A stretch of 64,000 nt of DNA, from NCBI GenBank assembly GCA_964632505.1, contig CAZWCE010000002.1, positions 124,001 through 188,000 on the forward strand, written 5' to 3'. The stretch is from CAZWCE01 sp964632505. Lineage in GTDB: Bacteria > Planctomycetota > Planctomycetia > Pirellulales > Thermoguttaceae. Each line of letters starts with the position of its first letter. Position 1 is the stretch's first letter. The position numbers were made by a program, and so were the translations under genes. The notes below the pieces were generated by a model. It saw only the letters and a program-made list of their open reading frames with translations. It was not told where the DNA came from and ran no database searches. Shown here in pieces: positions 55,503 through 64,000 of this stretch.

Positions 55503-56159
55503 TCACGGGGCGACGGGCGTTGCCACGCCACGATACAAGGAGTCGACCATCCGAAGGAATCCGGTGGGCCGGAATCGCTCGAACTCCAACAGTTCGAAGC
55601 CTTGCTCGCACAGGATCGGTTCGAAATCGCGATTGAGGTGGCACCCGCACGAAACCCATCGGTTGATTGGGGTGAGGGCGTCCTGCATTTTCTGAATCCG
55701 CGGTTTCTCGGAACGTCCATGCTCCAGAAAAAAGAAGCGTCCCTCGGGTTGGAGAACCCGACGGATCTCGGAAAGGCCCGTATCGATTCGGCCGATGCTG
55801 CACAGGGTCCAGGTACTCACGACGCAATCAAATGTTTCCGACTCAAAAGGAAGCGATTCCGCTGCGGCCTGGACGATCTTCACTTCCCTCGCACTTCGGT
55901 CGATGCGTCTTTTGACGAATGCTTGCCCGGCAGGCTCGGGATCGATCGCCGTCAGGTGTGTCACATGTTCAGGATACCAAGGCAGATTCAAACCGGTGCC
56001 GAAGCCGATTTCGAGAATCTCTCCTTCGACCGATTGCAGCAAGTTCCGGCGGTATTGCGCGACGGTCGAGTTGGAAAGAACGAGGTCCATCAGCCGGGGA
56101 AAAAGACGGCGACGGTAGAATCGATAGATGGAGCGGGCCCCTCGTGTGACGATCTCCAT
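55503..56159 (-). CDS. Class I SAM-dependent methyltransferase
   Basis: 218 residues. Motif I is EILEIGFGTGLNLPWYP, followed by TAIDPEP (motif II) and PFESETFDCVVSTWTLCSI. Later come EIRRVLQPEGRFFFLEHG and a Cys-containing SCGCHLNRD. The pattern resembles METTL7-like small-molecule or thiol/phospholipid methyltransferases. GGAGAAAG precedes the ATG. It is convergent with the C45-like gene and divergent from the DUF1549 operon; no pathway context. Confidence 0.9.
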   Translation of the reverse strand: MEIVTRGARSIYRFYRRRLFPRLMDLVLSNSTVAQYRRNLLQSVEGEILEIGFGTGLNLPWYPEHVTHLTAIDPEPAGQAFVKRRIDRSAREVKIVQAAAESLPFESETFDCVVSTWTLCSIGRIDTGLSEIRRVLQPEGRFFFLEHGRSEKPRIQKMQDALTPINRWVSCGCHLNRDFEPILCEQGFELLEFERFRPTGFLRMVDSLYRGVATPVAP

Positions 56160-56572
56160 GATCTTGCTTTCTCCATAAGATGCATCTTTTCTCCAAAATG
56201 TTCGATCCTTTCCCGGCTCGAACGTGTTTCTTGAGGAGAACAGATCTTTTCTGCCCCCTCCCGGACAAGTGAATCGGGGCTTGGAACTCCCTCATAAGAG
56301 CGGATCCCGGAGCACCGTCGTCGCGGGTTCACCTCTCCGGTCGACGGAATCTCTTTAGGAACCGAGACTCCAACGGGGAGAAGTTGTTTGCCATCGTTTC
56401 TCGCCGAGACTATAATAGTAATTATAATGGGAGTTTGGGGAAAATGTCGCCGCTGTTCATGAAAAACGCGGGGAAATCACCTTTTCTCGATCTTCGAAAT
56501 GCCCCGCGGCCAAGGCTTCACGTCGCGGTGGCATGCTTCGCACGCAACCGTTGGAAGCCCCAGGGGATTGTC
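56160..56572. other. Divergent gap holding the DUF1549-operon promoter
   Basis: No gene supported. The main content is the strong promoter at 56388-56416 and the resulting ~150-base 5' leader. Confidence 0.5.
56388..56416 (+). promoter_or_regulatory. Near-consensus sigma-70 promoter of the DUF1549-DUF1501-PPC operon
   Basis: -35 TTGCCA (56388-56393), a 17-base spacer and -10 TATAAT (56411-56416). A second TATAAT lies at 56423-56428. The chosen start of the first gene is 56573. Confidence 0.65.
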
Positions 56573-58576
56573 ATGCTATCGGATCGTTCCGCTCACCGCA
56601 ATCGCCGTCGCATCTTTTTCCTCCTGGTCTGGGCGGTGGTGCAGGGGATGGTGTTCCATCTTCCGACGCCGACTCTCCATGCCCAGCCATCGAAACCGCC
56701 GTTTTCCGATTTGAAGTCGCTGTACGAAGCCGTCGCCGACCTGGAACTCACCGGCGACCAAAAAAGCGATTTGAAACGACTTCAAGCCGAAACGCGAAAA
56801 GAAGTGGAGCAATTGAATGCCCGGGGGAAAAAATCCTCACGAAACCCACTTTCGGCGATCGAATTGGTAAAACGCCGCCGGGCACTCTACCGGGAGACCG
56901 GAATGAAGGCGTGGAACGTCCTCACCGAAAAGCAAAAAAAGCAACTTCTGGAAAAAGACGACGACACGAAAAAGAAGGACGCGGGACCGAAACCTCCCCC
57001 GACTCAAAAGACGAAGGCGGCGGAAAAGTATCGCTACTATCTGGATCTGGTCAAGGACACGCCCCCTCCCACTTCAGCACATCCATTCTGGCAACCCGAA
57101 GATTCCTCCAGCGCGATTCGGGCCACGACCATCGACCACCGATTCCGCGCCGGATTGCGCGACGAAAACCTGAACCCTTCGCCGCTTTGTTCCGATGAAG
57201 TCTTCCTCCGCCGCGTGTTCATCGATTTGATCGGCACCTTGCCGGGCGTGGAAGAAACCCTCGCCTTTTTGAAGGATGAACGTCCCGATAAACGCGAATT
57301 GCTGATCGACACCTTGTTGGAACGGCCTGAATTCGCCGATTATCAATCGCTCCTCTGGTGCGACGTGCTCCGGGTCAAGGCGGAATTTCCCATCAACCTT
57401 TGGCCGAATGGGGCGGCGGTGTACCATCGTTGGGTGAGAATGGCGATCGCCGAAAATCTTCCCTTCGATCAGTTCGCCCAAAAACTGTTGACCTCCAGCG
57501 GCAGCAATTTTCGTCGCCCGCCGGTCAACTTCTACCGTGCCGTTTCCGATCACGAACCTTCCACCTTGGCCGAGGCGGTCGCACTCACCTTTCTCGGCGA
57601 GCGGTTCCCCCAATGGCCGGAAAAGAAGCGGCAGAATATGAGCGAGTTCTTCTCCCGGGTCGGCTACAAGAGTACCAATGAATGGAAGGAAGAGATCATC
57701 TTCTGGGATCGGCACCCCCTGGACGATCCGCAGGTCACCTTTCCCGACGGCACGCAAACGACCATCTCTCCCGACCAAGACCCCCGGGAGGTTTTCGCCG
57801 ACTGGTTGACTTCCCCGAAAAATAAGCGATTTGCCGAAGTGGCGGCCAATCGTGTTTGGTATCGCCTTCTGGGTCGGGGCATCGTCCATCCGCCGGACGA
57901 CTTTCGGGAAGACAATCCCCCGGTGCATCCGAGACTGCTCGACTACCTCGCCGGGGAGCTGATCGATTCCGGCTACGACCTGCGCCATCTCTACCGCTTG
58001 ATCCTCAACAGTCAGACCTATCAGCGTGCTTCGATCGCTCGGGGCGACGACTCCGAAAAAGCGGCGAAGTATTTCGCCTGCTACCCGATGCGACAGATCA
58101 ACGCCGAGGTGCTCGAGGACATGTTCCGACATATCTTCGAGGTGGAGATCCGCTATTCGAGTCAGATTCCGGAACCGTTCACTTTCATCCCCTTGCAGGA
58201 ACGCACCATCATGCTTTCCGACGGAAGCGTCACGCGGACGGTTTTGGAAACATTCGGGCGTCCCTCGCGCGACAAGGGACTCTCCACCGACCGGAACAAC
58301 GCGGTCACCGGCGACAGCCGTCTCTTTTTCATCAACTCCACCGAACTGAACCAATGGATCCAGAGTAGCCAACTGCTGCGTACGGTCAACGGGAAGTCGG
58401 ACCGTCTGGCGAAAATCCGCATGCTCTGGCTGACGCTGCTCTCCCGCTATCCGACCGTGGGCGAACTGAAAACGGTCGAAACGATGTACGAAGAGTCCTC
58501 TCTGAACGATTGGGAACTCACCCGAGATCTCATCTGGTCGTTGATCAATACCAAAGAGTTTTCTTTGCAGCACTGA
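56573..58576 (+). CDS. DUF1549/DUF1553 planctomycete secreted protein
   Basis: 667 residues. ATG 56573 has AGGGG upstream; the earlier in-frame start at 56384 overlaps the promoter and is unlikely. The signal/anchor is RRRIFFLLVWAVVQG. A charged helical region (~60-140, ELTGDQKSDLKRLQ) precedes the DUF1549 part (RRVFIDLIGTLPGVEE, RPDKRELLIDTLLERPEFADYQSLLWCDVLR). The DUF1553 part follows (FADWLTSPKNKRFAEV, NRVWYRLLGRGIVHPPDDFR, GYDLRHLYRLILNSQTYQ). The usual cytochrome (PSCyt1) module is absent. It is typically encoded with a DUF1501 partner, as here; function is unknown, perhaps polysaccharide-related. Confidence 0.92.
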   Translation: MLSDRSAHRNRRRIFFLLVWAVVQGMVFHLPTPTLHAQPSKPPFSDLKSLYEAVADLELTGDQKSDLKRLQAETRKEVEQLNARGKKSSRNPLSAIELVKRRRALYRETGMKAWNVLTEKQKKQLLEKDDDTKKKDAGPKPPPTQKTKAAEKYRYYLDLVKDTPPPTSAHPFWQPEDSSSAIRATTIDHRFRAGLRDENLNPSPLCSDEVFLRRVFIDLIGTLPGVEETLAFLKDERPDKRELLIDTLLERPEFADYQSLLWCDVLRVKAEFPINLWPNGAAVYHRWVRMAIAENLPFDQFAQKLLTSSGSNFRRPPVNFYRAVSDHEPSTLAEAVALTFLGERFPQWPEKKRQNMSEFFSRVGYKSTNEWKEEIIFWDRHPLDDPQVTFPDGTQTTISPDQDPREVFADWLTSPKNKRFAEVAANRVWYRLLGRGIVHPPDDFREDNPPVHPRLLDYLAGELIDSGYDLRHLYRLILNSQTYQRASIARGDDSEKAAKYFACYPMRQINAEVLEDMFRHIFEVEIRYSSQIPEPFTFIPLQERTIMLSDGSVTRTVLETFGRPSRDKGLSTDRNNAVTGDSRLFFINSTELNQWIQSSQLLRTVNGKSDRLAKIRMLWLTLLSRYPTVGELKTVETMYEESSLNDWELTRDLIWSLINTKEFSLQH

Positions 58577-58617
58577 AAGAGATCGTTTATCCCTGTCCAA
58601 ATATGGGAGCCAAAAAA

Positions 58618-59979
58618 ATGGAACGCCGTCAACCGTTATTGCCGTGGTCCCGCCGCCATTTCCTGCGGGCGTCCGTCGGTGCGTTGGGACTTCCTCTGCT
58701 CGACTTGAGCCACGCCGTCCCGGCCGACCCGCCGAATCCCGGCAGCGAGGCCGCTTTCTCGAATGCCGTGAAGGGGCGGGAGAAGGCGAAATCGTGCATT
58801 CAAATCTGGATGTGGGGCGGCCCCTCCCATCTCGACACCTTCGATCCCAAACCGCAGCTCGGCAAAGACTACTGCGGCCCGCTGACCAATCCGATCGGCA
58901 CGAATGTCGACGGCATTCAGCTCGGCGAACTGCTTCCCGAGTTGGCGAAGCAGGCCGACAAGTATTCGATCATCCGGAGCATGACCCACGGCATCAACGG
59001 CCACGAAACGGCCTCCTATCGAATGCAGACCGGAAGGGAGGCCGGTGGACGGGACGTCTTTCCGTCGCTCGGGGCGGTCGTCTCCATGCTCAAAGGGTAC
59101 GAGGCCGGTTACGACAGTCCCATCCCGCCATACGTCGTGCTGACCTCCGCCCAGGGACGATTCTCCGAATCGGGCTTTCTCGGGCAAAAGTACAAACCGT
59201 TCGTCACCGGGGGCGATCCCAGCCGAACGCCGTTTCTGGTCTCGGGATTCGTTCTTCAGGGGATCACCCGCGAGCGGCAGATCCAGCGAAGAAATATGCT
59301 CACCACGCTCGACTCCCTGGGGAAGATCCAACCGGAAAATCACGTCTTCCAGGAATTCGACGCCGCCAAGAAAGAGGCGTACGAAGTCATTCTCGGCGAG
59401 GGAGCGAAAGTCTTCGATTTGACGACCGAACCGGAAGAGCTTCGTGAAAAGTACGGCAAGAACTGGTTCGGCCAAAGCTGTCTGATGGCCCGTCGACTGG
59501 TCGAGGAAGGCGTTCCCTGGATCACCATCAACTACCGTGGGTGGGATACCCACAAACAGCATTTCAATACGCTCAACCGGAAACAACCGGAGATGGACCA
59601 AGGCATGGCGGCGTTGTTCGCCGACCTCTCCGAACGCGGACTGCTCGACAGCACGATCGTCTGGTGGGGCGGCGAATTCGGACGGACACCGAAAGTGCAG
59701 TGGAACCCTCCCTGGAACGGCGGCCGAGGCCATTTCGGCAACTGCTTCTCGGTGGTGGTCGGCGGTGGCGGCTTCGAGGGAGGCAAGGTCGTCGGCGCTT
59801 CCGACGGGACCGGTGAGAATGTCGCCGAAAGGGCGGTCTATCCCGAGGATCTTCTCGGGAGCATCTACGAGTTGATGGGCATCGATCCGGACGCTCCTTT
59901 GCCGAACACCCGCGGCAAACACGTTCCCATCATGGCGCCTCCGTCGGAAGAGGGGCGTCTGAAGGAAATCATGGCCTGA
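58618..59979 (+). CDS. DUF1501 protein with Tat signal
   Basis: 453 residues. ATG 58618 follows GGGAG at 8 bases; other in-frame ATGs upstream overlap the previous gene. The Tat signal is SRRHFLRASVGALG. The sulfatase/alkaline-phosphatase-like DUF1501 domain shows WMWGGPSHLDTFDPKP, MTHGINGHETASYRMQTG, NYRGWDTHKQHF and WWGGEFGRTPKVQ. It lies 41 bp after the DUF1549 gene. Secreted partner of that protein; enzymatic activity unproven for the family. Confidence 0.93.
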   Translation: MERRQPLLPWSRRHFLRASVGALGLPLLDLSHAVPADPPNPGSEAAFSNAVKGREKAKSCIQIWMWGGPSHLDTFDPKPQLGKDYCGPLTNPIGTNVDGIQLGELLPELAKQADKYSIIRSMTHGINGHETASYRMQTGREAGGRDVFPSLGAVVSMLKGYEAGYDSPIPPYVVLTSAQGRFSESGFLGQKYKPFVTGGDPSRTPFLVSGFVLQGITRERQIQRRNMLTTLDSLGKIQPENHVFQEFDAAKKEAYEVILGEGAKVFDLTTEPEELREKYGKNWFGQSCLMARRLVEEGVPWITINYRGWDTHKQHFNTLNRKQPEMDQGMAALFADLSERGLLDSTIVWWGGEFGRTPKVQWNPPWNGGRGHFGNCFSVVVGGGGFEGGKVVGASDGTGENVAERAVYPEDLLGSIYELMGIDPDAPLPNTRGKHVPIMAPPSEEGRLKEIMA

Positions 59980-60028
59980 GATTTCCCCTTGCCGCACCCC
60001 CTGGTGATACGATCTCACAGGAGAATCG

Positions 60029-62068
60029 ATGCCGATGAAATCGTTCCACTTCGACATACCGCTCAACTTCCGGGCCTGCCTCGCCGGGCTCCTGGTGCTG
60101 TTTTTTCTTCTGGAAAGCCCCCTATCGGCCCAACCGAGGATCGGATACGTCCTTCCTTCCGGAGGGCAGCAGGGAACGACGGTCGAGGTGCTGGTCGCCG
60201 GCAAGCAGATTCGCCGAGCCACGGGGGCGATCATCTCCGGAGAGGGCGTCGAGGTGAAAATCACCGAGAATTACCCGCCCATCCGCAACTTCATGGGCGA
60301 ACAGCGCATCCTGCTACGGCAATCGCTGGCCGATGCGGTGGTGAAGTTGCAGGGCGAAGCGGCGGTCCCGAAAAACTGGTTCCCCACCGAAAAACAATTG
60401 GAACGGGTTCGAACCAGCGAGGTCGAACTCCCGGAACATCCCATGCTCCGCAACCTCGAAAACGCGACGCGCGAAGACGTCCAGCGCATCGTCTACGAGT
60501 TCATCACTCCCCGAGAAAGATATCGCCCGAGCGTGACGATCCGCGAGCCGGTCCTTCTGGAGGTGACCATCGCCTCCGATGCAGCGCCCGGCAACCGCGA
60601 ACTACGTCTGCTCACTCCGGCTGGCCCCACGCCCCCGGTCTGCTTTCAAGTGGGAATCGATCCCGAGGTGCTGGAGTTGGAGCCGAACGGCCCGAAGTTC
60701 TCCCTGGGCATCCCGCTTCCGGTGAAGGAAAATCCGGTGCTTCAACCGCCGGTGGTGATCAACGGACAAATCCAGCCCGGCGATGTCGACTACTTTCGCA
60801 TCGAGGCGAAAGAGGGCCAACAACTGGTCATGGCCGCCATGGCCAGGCGTCTGGTTCCCTTTCTGGCCGATGCCGTCCCCGGCTGGTTCGAGGCGATGAT
60901 CACCGTGTACGATCTCAAAGGCAACAAGCTGAAGCATTCCGATTGCTACGGATTCCAACCCGATCCGGTGCTGTTTTACCGCATCCCGGAGACGGGCACC
61001 TATGTGGTCGAGATCCGCGATTCCCTCTATCGGGGTCGGGAGGATTTCGTCTATCGTCTCTCCATCGCCGAGGAGCCGTTCGTCACGGCGATTTTCCCAC
61101 CCGGCGGAACCCTGAATGAATCGACCGAAGCCTGGCTGTCGGGGGGAAATCTTCCGACGCGAAAAGTCCTGCTCGACACCGAAGCCAAAGATCAGTTCCT
61201 CCCCGCCGGCGCCGAACTGCGAACGATCGATTCCCTGGCGGGGAAATGGTTGCGACACCCGATCACTTACGCGGTGAATTCGCTTCCCGAAGGCAAAGAA
61301 CAGGAGCCGAACGACCACTTGCAACATGCCCAAATCATCGAGGCCCCCGTCATTTTGAACGGGATGATCGAAAAGCCGGGCGATCGGGATGTCTTCCAAA
61401 TCCAGGGGAAGAAGGGCGACAAGCTGGTGCTCGATGTCAACGCCCGCGTGCTCAACTCCCCGCTCGATTCCTATCTCCACGTCTACGATGCTCAGGGCAA
61501 TCGCCTCTTCAAGCATGACGATCCGACTCACCTCTCACCGAAAACCCCCCGCCTTCCGATGATCGGCCTGAAAACCCATTTCGCCGATTCCTATTTGATG
61601 ATGGAATTTCCTCATGACGGGCTTTTCTACGTTCAACTGGGCGATCTCTGCAATGCGGGAGGGAAAAACTACACATATCGACTCAGGCTTTCTCCGCCGC
61701 AGCCGCGCTTCACCGTCTACGCCACGCCGGCGGAATACCGCGTCGTACCGGGTGGATCGGTACCGCTTGAGATCTTCATTAAACGCGAGGACGGATTCCA
61801 GGGCGAGATCACCCTTCACGCGAAGGAGCCGACACAAGGTTTCTCCGTCAAGCACGGCGATATCCCTCCCGACAGGGAGCGGGACGCCTGTTCGATCAAG
61901 GTCCCCAAGGATCTTCCCAAAAAGCCGGTGTTTCTCAAATTGGAAGCCCGTGGCGAAGTGAACGGGAAGACCTACCGCCAGGAGGTGATCCCGGTGACCG
62001 ACTGGGAGCAGGCTTTCCTCTACCACCACCTCGTTCCGGCGGAGAGCTTTCTTCTGATGCCCCGTTAA
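60029..62068 (+). CDS. PPC-domain (pre-peptidase C-terminal) secreted protein
   Basis: 679 residues, AGGAG ribosome site, signal peptide ending LSAQP. It starts with an IPT/TIG-like segment (IGYVLPSGGQQGTTVEVLVAG). Two PPC-type beta-sandwich domains follow, marked by PGDVDYFRIEAKEGQQLVM and EPNDHLQHAQ/KPGDRDVFQIQGKKGDKL. It is the third member of the DUF1549-DUF1501-PPC operon, 49 bp downstream. Probably a surface-binding or structural component. Confidence 0.9.
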   Translation: MPMKSFHFDIPLNFRACLAGLLVLFFLLESPLSAQPRIGYVLPSGGQQGTTVEVLVAGKQIRRATGAIISGEGVEVKITENYPPIRNFMGEQRILLRQSLADAVVKLQGEAAVPKNWFPTEKQLERVRTSEVELPEHPMLRNLENATREDVQRIVYEFITPRERYRPSVTIREPVLLEVTIASDAAPGNRELRLLTPAGPTPPVCFQVGIDPEVLELEPNGPKFSLGIPLPVKENPVLQPPVVINGQIQPGDVDYFRIEAKEGQQLVMAAMARRLVPFLADAVPGWFEAMITVYDLKGNKLKHSDCYGFQPDPVLFYRIPETGTYVVEIRDSLYRGREDFVYRLSIAEEPFVTAIFPPGGTLNESTEAWLSGGNLPTRKVLLDTEAKDQFLPAGAELRTIDSLAGKWLRHPITYAVNSLPEGKEQEPNDHLQHAQIIEAPVILNGMIEKPGDRDVFQIQGKKGDKLVLDVNARVLNSPLDSYLHVYDAQGNRLFKHDDPTHLSPKTPRLPMIGLKTHFADSYLMMEFPHDGLFYVQLGDLCNAGGKNYTYRLRLSPPQPRFTVYATPAEYRVVPGGSVPLEIFIKREDGFQGEITLHAKEPTQGFSVKHGDIPPDRERDACSIKVPKDLPKKPVFLKLEARGEVNGKTYRQEVIPVTDWEQAFLYHHLVPAESFLLMPR

Positions 62069-62099
62069 GCCATCGGCCTCGCCCCTTCAACGCGCGCTT

Positions 62100-62205
62100 C
62101 TTGAGCGTCGCATCTATCATGAACCCCGGGCGCACAGCGAGAGCCCGGCCTCACGGGCGTCACTGCATGAACCGAGGGGCCACGATGGATGCGAACATGA
62201 ATATC
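62100..62205 (+). repeat. Dispersed ~105-bp repeat, copy C
   Basis: It starts TTGAGCGTCGCATCTATC and ends GATGCGAACATGAATAT. Its central part is nearly identical to copies A and B. It keeps CCGGGC ... GCCCGG and GGCC ... GGGGCC pairings. It begins 31 bases after the stop of the PPC gene in the same direction. Its last bases touch the stop codon of the convergent PQQ gene (62204). Confidence 0.9.
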
Positions 62206-64000
62206 ATTCCGACGAGGCTTCGAAGCAGAGGATTTCTCCGTCGGGAGAGGTCACGAAGAGTTTGCCCCGGGCAACCGCCATGCCGTCGTAGGTGGGACGA
62301 TGTTCGAGGGGATAATCGGCCAGTTTTTCGCCATTTTCGGTTGACAGAGCGACCAGACGGCCTCCCGCTCTGCCTTCGAAGGCGGCGTAAGGGTCTTCCT
62401 GCGGAACCACATCGGGGAGTCCCGCCAACAGAAGCGTTTCTCCGGCGAGGACCATGGCGCGAACTCGAAGGGGAATCTTCTTCCCCCAGAGCGATTGGTG
62501 ACTCGGACGGCGTCGCCCGAAGATCGGATAGCCTTCCTCACCGGCACGGAAAATCGCCCTGGAATGCCGACGATTTCCGGGATAGGGTTTCACGCCGAAC
62601 ACCGCCCGGTCGCTGAACACGAGCATCTTGCACTGCGATTTGCCGTCGATCGACCAGTAAGTCTGATTGAACCACGTATCGTCAAGCAATCCGGCGACCG
62701 ACATCAGATGCGCTCCGACGGTCTGGTGCATCGCCCCACCGATTTTCTCCGAAAGGTCCACCACGGCCGATTCATATTCGAGCGATTGAGGGTCGAACTT
62801 CAAATGACGCATGTAAACGGCCCCCGCATCCCCCACCAGGATATCGGGCAGCGCGCCGAGCGCCTCGGCCGGCATGTCGTATCGGTGCTTGTCGCTCGGC
62901 ATATTCCCCGACTCCGGATCAGGAGTGTACAGATGTTTCGATACGATGAGTTTCCCCGTCTCCGGTTGGACCGCATCGACGGTGATGCCCCCATCGAGAA
63001 ACGAGGATCGTCCGCAAGCATAATAGGCCACGCCGTCATACACCAGGACGTTTCCGTGGACCGGCCAAGGGGAGGCAAGCCGACCGCGCTCGACGAACTG
63101 CTCCCGCCCCAGTGCCGCTCGGCGTCGCCACAAGAGCTTGCCGTCGGAGGCCGACAGGCAGTAGACCCAGCCATCGGCGGAACCGAACAAGGCCATGCCG
63201 CGGTAGATCGTCGGAGGGGTATCGATGCTCCCCCCGACGGTATATGACCAACGTTCTTCGCCGGTCTCCGCCGCCAGTGCTCGGAGCGTATTTCGATCGG
63301 AAGCGGCGAAATACACGTTCCCTTCGGCGATGACGGGGCTCGTCAAAGCCGCCTCGAAGGATCGCTTCCACTTCACGCGCAATTTCGGTGAAATCGGTGC
63401 TGCGGCACATCCGCTCCGTCGGGCATCGTGCCGATAGGTCGGCCAATCGCGGGAATCCTGATCGACCGGATCCTCTTCATCGCGAGCCCATGTCTCCAAA
63501 GCCGCCCCTTGTTCGAGAGGCGAATCGCGTTTTTCCGGCGGTTGGGCGAACGCCGATTCTCTCTTTCCGGAAAGTGACCAGAAACCGTTCAGTTTGCTGG
63601 TGATGTAACACACGCAGGGGTGCGGCGGCGCGTAAAGCAACCCGTTGGCCGGCATCACGCCGTAGCGGCACGTTCCGCGAACCCAATGATGGATGAGATT
63701 CTCCCCGGACTCCAGATCGATGAACTCAATACCGCGACGGCTCGTGATCAGGTATTGGGGCGTCGCCTTGTTCCGATAGCATCGGTGATGGTGCCCTTCG
63801 ACAAACGCCTCATCGACCGGTATCCGTCGATCCTCTTCCCCGGAGGCGGGATCTAAACCGAGCAGGGCAAAAGACGCATCGTCGAATACCCAGAGACGGC
63901 CGTCGATGTGGAACAGATCGGGTTGACTGTAATGCCCCCAAATGCCACAGGGCCGTTTCCATAGTTCCTCGCCGTCTTCGGCCGAAAAGGCGAACAACCG
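62204..64000 (-). CDS. PQQ beta-propeller (BamB-like) protein, 5' part outside window
   Basis: 599 codons are visible; the frame is open to the window edge, so the N-terminus is missing. Blade motifs include LFAFSAEDGEELWKRP, LRALAAETGEERWSYT, YCLSASDGKLLWRR and LVALSTENGEKLADY. DWPTYRHDARRSG and MPANGLLYAPPHPCVCY match the protein encoded at 442-4014, so the two are paralogues. This copy lacks the ~135-residue inserted module of the other in the matching place. Probably secreted; partners unknown. Confidence 0.88.
   Translation of the reverse strand, partial: RLFAFSAEDGEELWKRPCGIWGHYSQPDLFHIDGRLWVFDDASFALLGLDPASGEEDRRIPVDEAFVEGHHHRCYRNKATPQYLITSRRGIEFIDLESGENLIHHWVRGTCRYGVMPANGLLYAPPHPCVCYITSKLNGFWSLSGKRESAFAQPPEKRDSPLEQGAALETWARDEEDPVDQDSRDWPTYRHDARRSGCAAAPISPKLRVKWKRSFEAALTSPVIAEGNVYFAASDRNTLRALAAETGEERWSYTVGGSIDTPPTIYRGMALFGSADGWVYCLSASDGKLLWRRRAALGREQFVERGRLASPWPVHGNVLVYDGVAYYACGRSSFLDGGITVDAVQPETGKLIVSKHLYTPDPESGNMPSDKHRYDMPAEALGALPDILVGDAGAVYMRHLKFDPQSLEYESAVVDLSEKIGGAMHQTVGAHLMSVAGLLDDTWFNQTYWSIDGKSQCKMLVFSDRAVFGVKPYPGNRRHSRAIFRAGEEGYPIFGRRRPSHQSLWGKKIPLRVRAMVLAGETLLLAGLPDVVPQEDPYAAFEGRAGGRLVALSTENGEKLADYPLEHRPTYDGMAVARGKLFVTSPDGEILCFEASSE

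Noticed and set aside
1..64000. tRNA, rRNA, CRISPR array or insertion sequence
   Set aside because: No cloverleaf-like arms, no direct-repeat arrays and no transposase-like frame were found by eye; a tRNAscan/ISfinder run would settle it.

Overview
The window looks like a piece of a GC-rich Planctomycetota chromosome, most like the Pirellulales/Thermogutta side of the phylum. This placement is inferred from gene content, not from a marker gene. Supporting features are the DUF1549/DUF1553 - DUF1501 - PPC-domain operon, large secreted PQQ-propeller (BamB-like) proteins, a Hanks-type kinase with a periplasmic beta-helix-like half, YhaN/YhaO-type SbcCD relatives, and an ExbB/ExbD-like three-gene set. 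The metabolism looks anaerobic or fermentative but oxygen-tolerant: a HydABC/Hnd-type [FeFe] hydrogenase, an 'orange protein'-like NifX/MinD cluster, an exported Fe/Mn superoxide dismutase and futalosine-pathway menaquinone genes. No tRNA, rRNA, CRISPR array, transposase or phage gene was seen.

Layout. 1-4276 (minus): a truncated Gfo/Idh/MocA oxidoreductase translationally coupled to a 1190-residue methyltransferase-like/PQQ-propeller protein, then copy A of a dispersed repeat. 4273-8265 (minus): a tight cluster running from a DUF134 regulator, whose promoter spacer holds a palindrome, through DUF5320, NifX-like, two ferredoxin-bearing MinD ATPases and a second NifX-like protein to a thioesterase. 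8480-9333 (plus): exported SOD and a hairpin. 9424-13763 (minus): HydB/HndC, HydA/HndD, HydC/HndA. 14463-16110 (plus): a cupin, an AT-rich orphan secreted or anchored protein, then repeat copy B. 16480-21998 (minus): YhaN-like ATPase with a very long acidic tail, and a YhaO-like phosphoesterase with a damaged active-site motif. 22286-28200 (minus): ApbE, two unknown membrane proteins and a HEAT-type protein. 28626-31535 (plus): the kinase. 31724-39680 (minus): chemoreceptor, MqnC, MqnA, NhaC antiporter and acetolactate synthase. 40609-45023 (plus): ExbB-like, then two ExbD-like genes. 45162-49110 (minus): a sugar ABC importer. 49372-53607: two disrupted genes, one with an in-frame TGA in a formylglycine-generating-enzyme-like domain and one frameshifted beta-helix protein. 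53657-56159: a C45 acyltransferase-like protein (plus) and a methyltransferase (minus). 56388-62205: the planctomycete DUF1549 operon with a near-consensus promoter, ending in repeat copy C. 62204-64000: a second PQQ-propeller gene that runs off the window.

How the parts fit. The hydrogenase probably exchanges electrons among H2, NAD(H) and ferredoxin. The NifX/MinD cluster resembles the anaerobe-specific orange-protein complex of Desulfovibrio, and the SOD would protect oxygen-sensitive metal centres. The most notable non-coding feature is a ~105-bp repeat present three times, each time just after the stop codon of a gene and in that gene's orientation.
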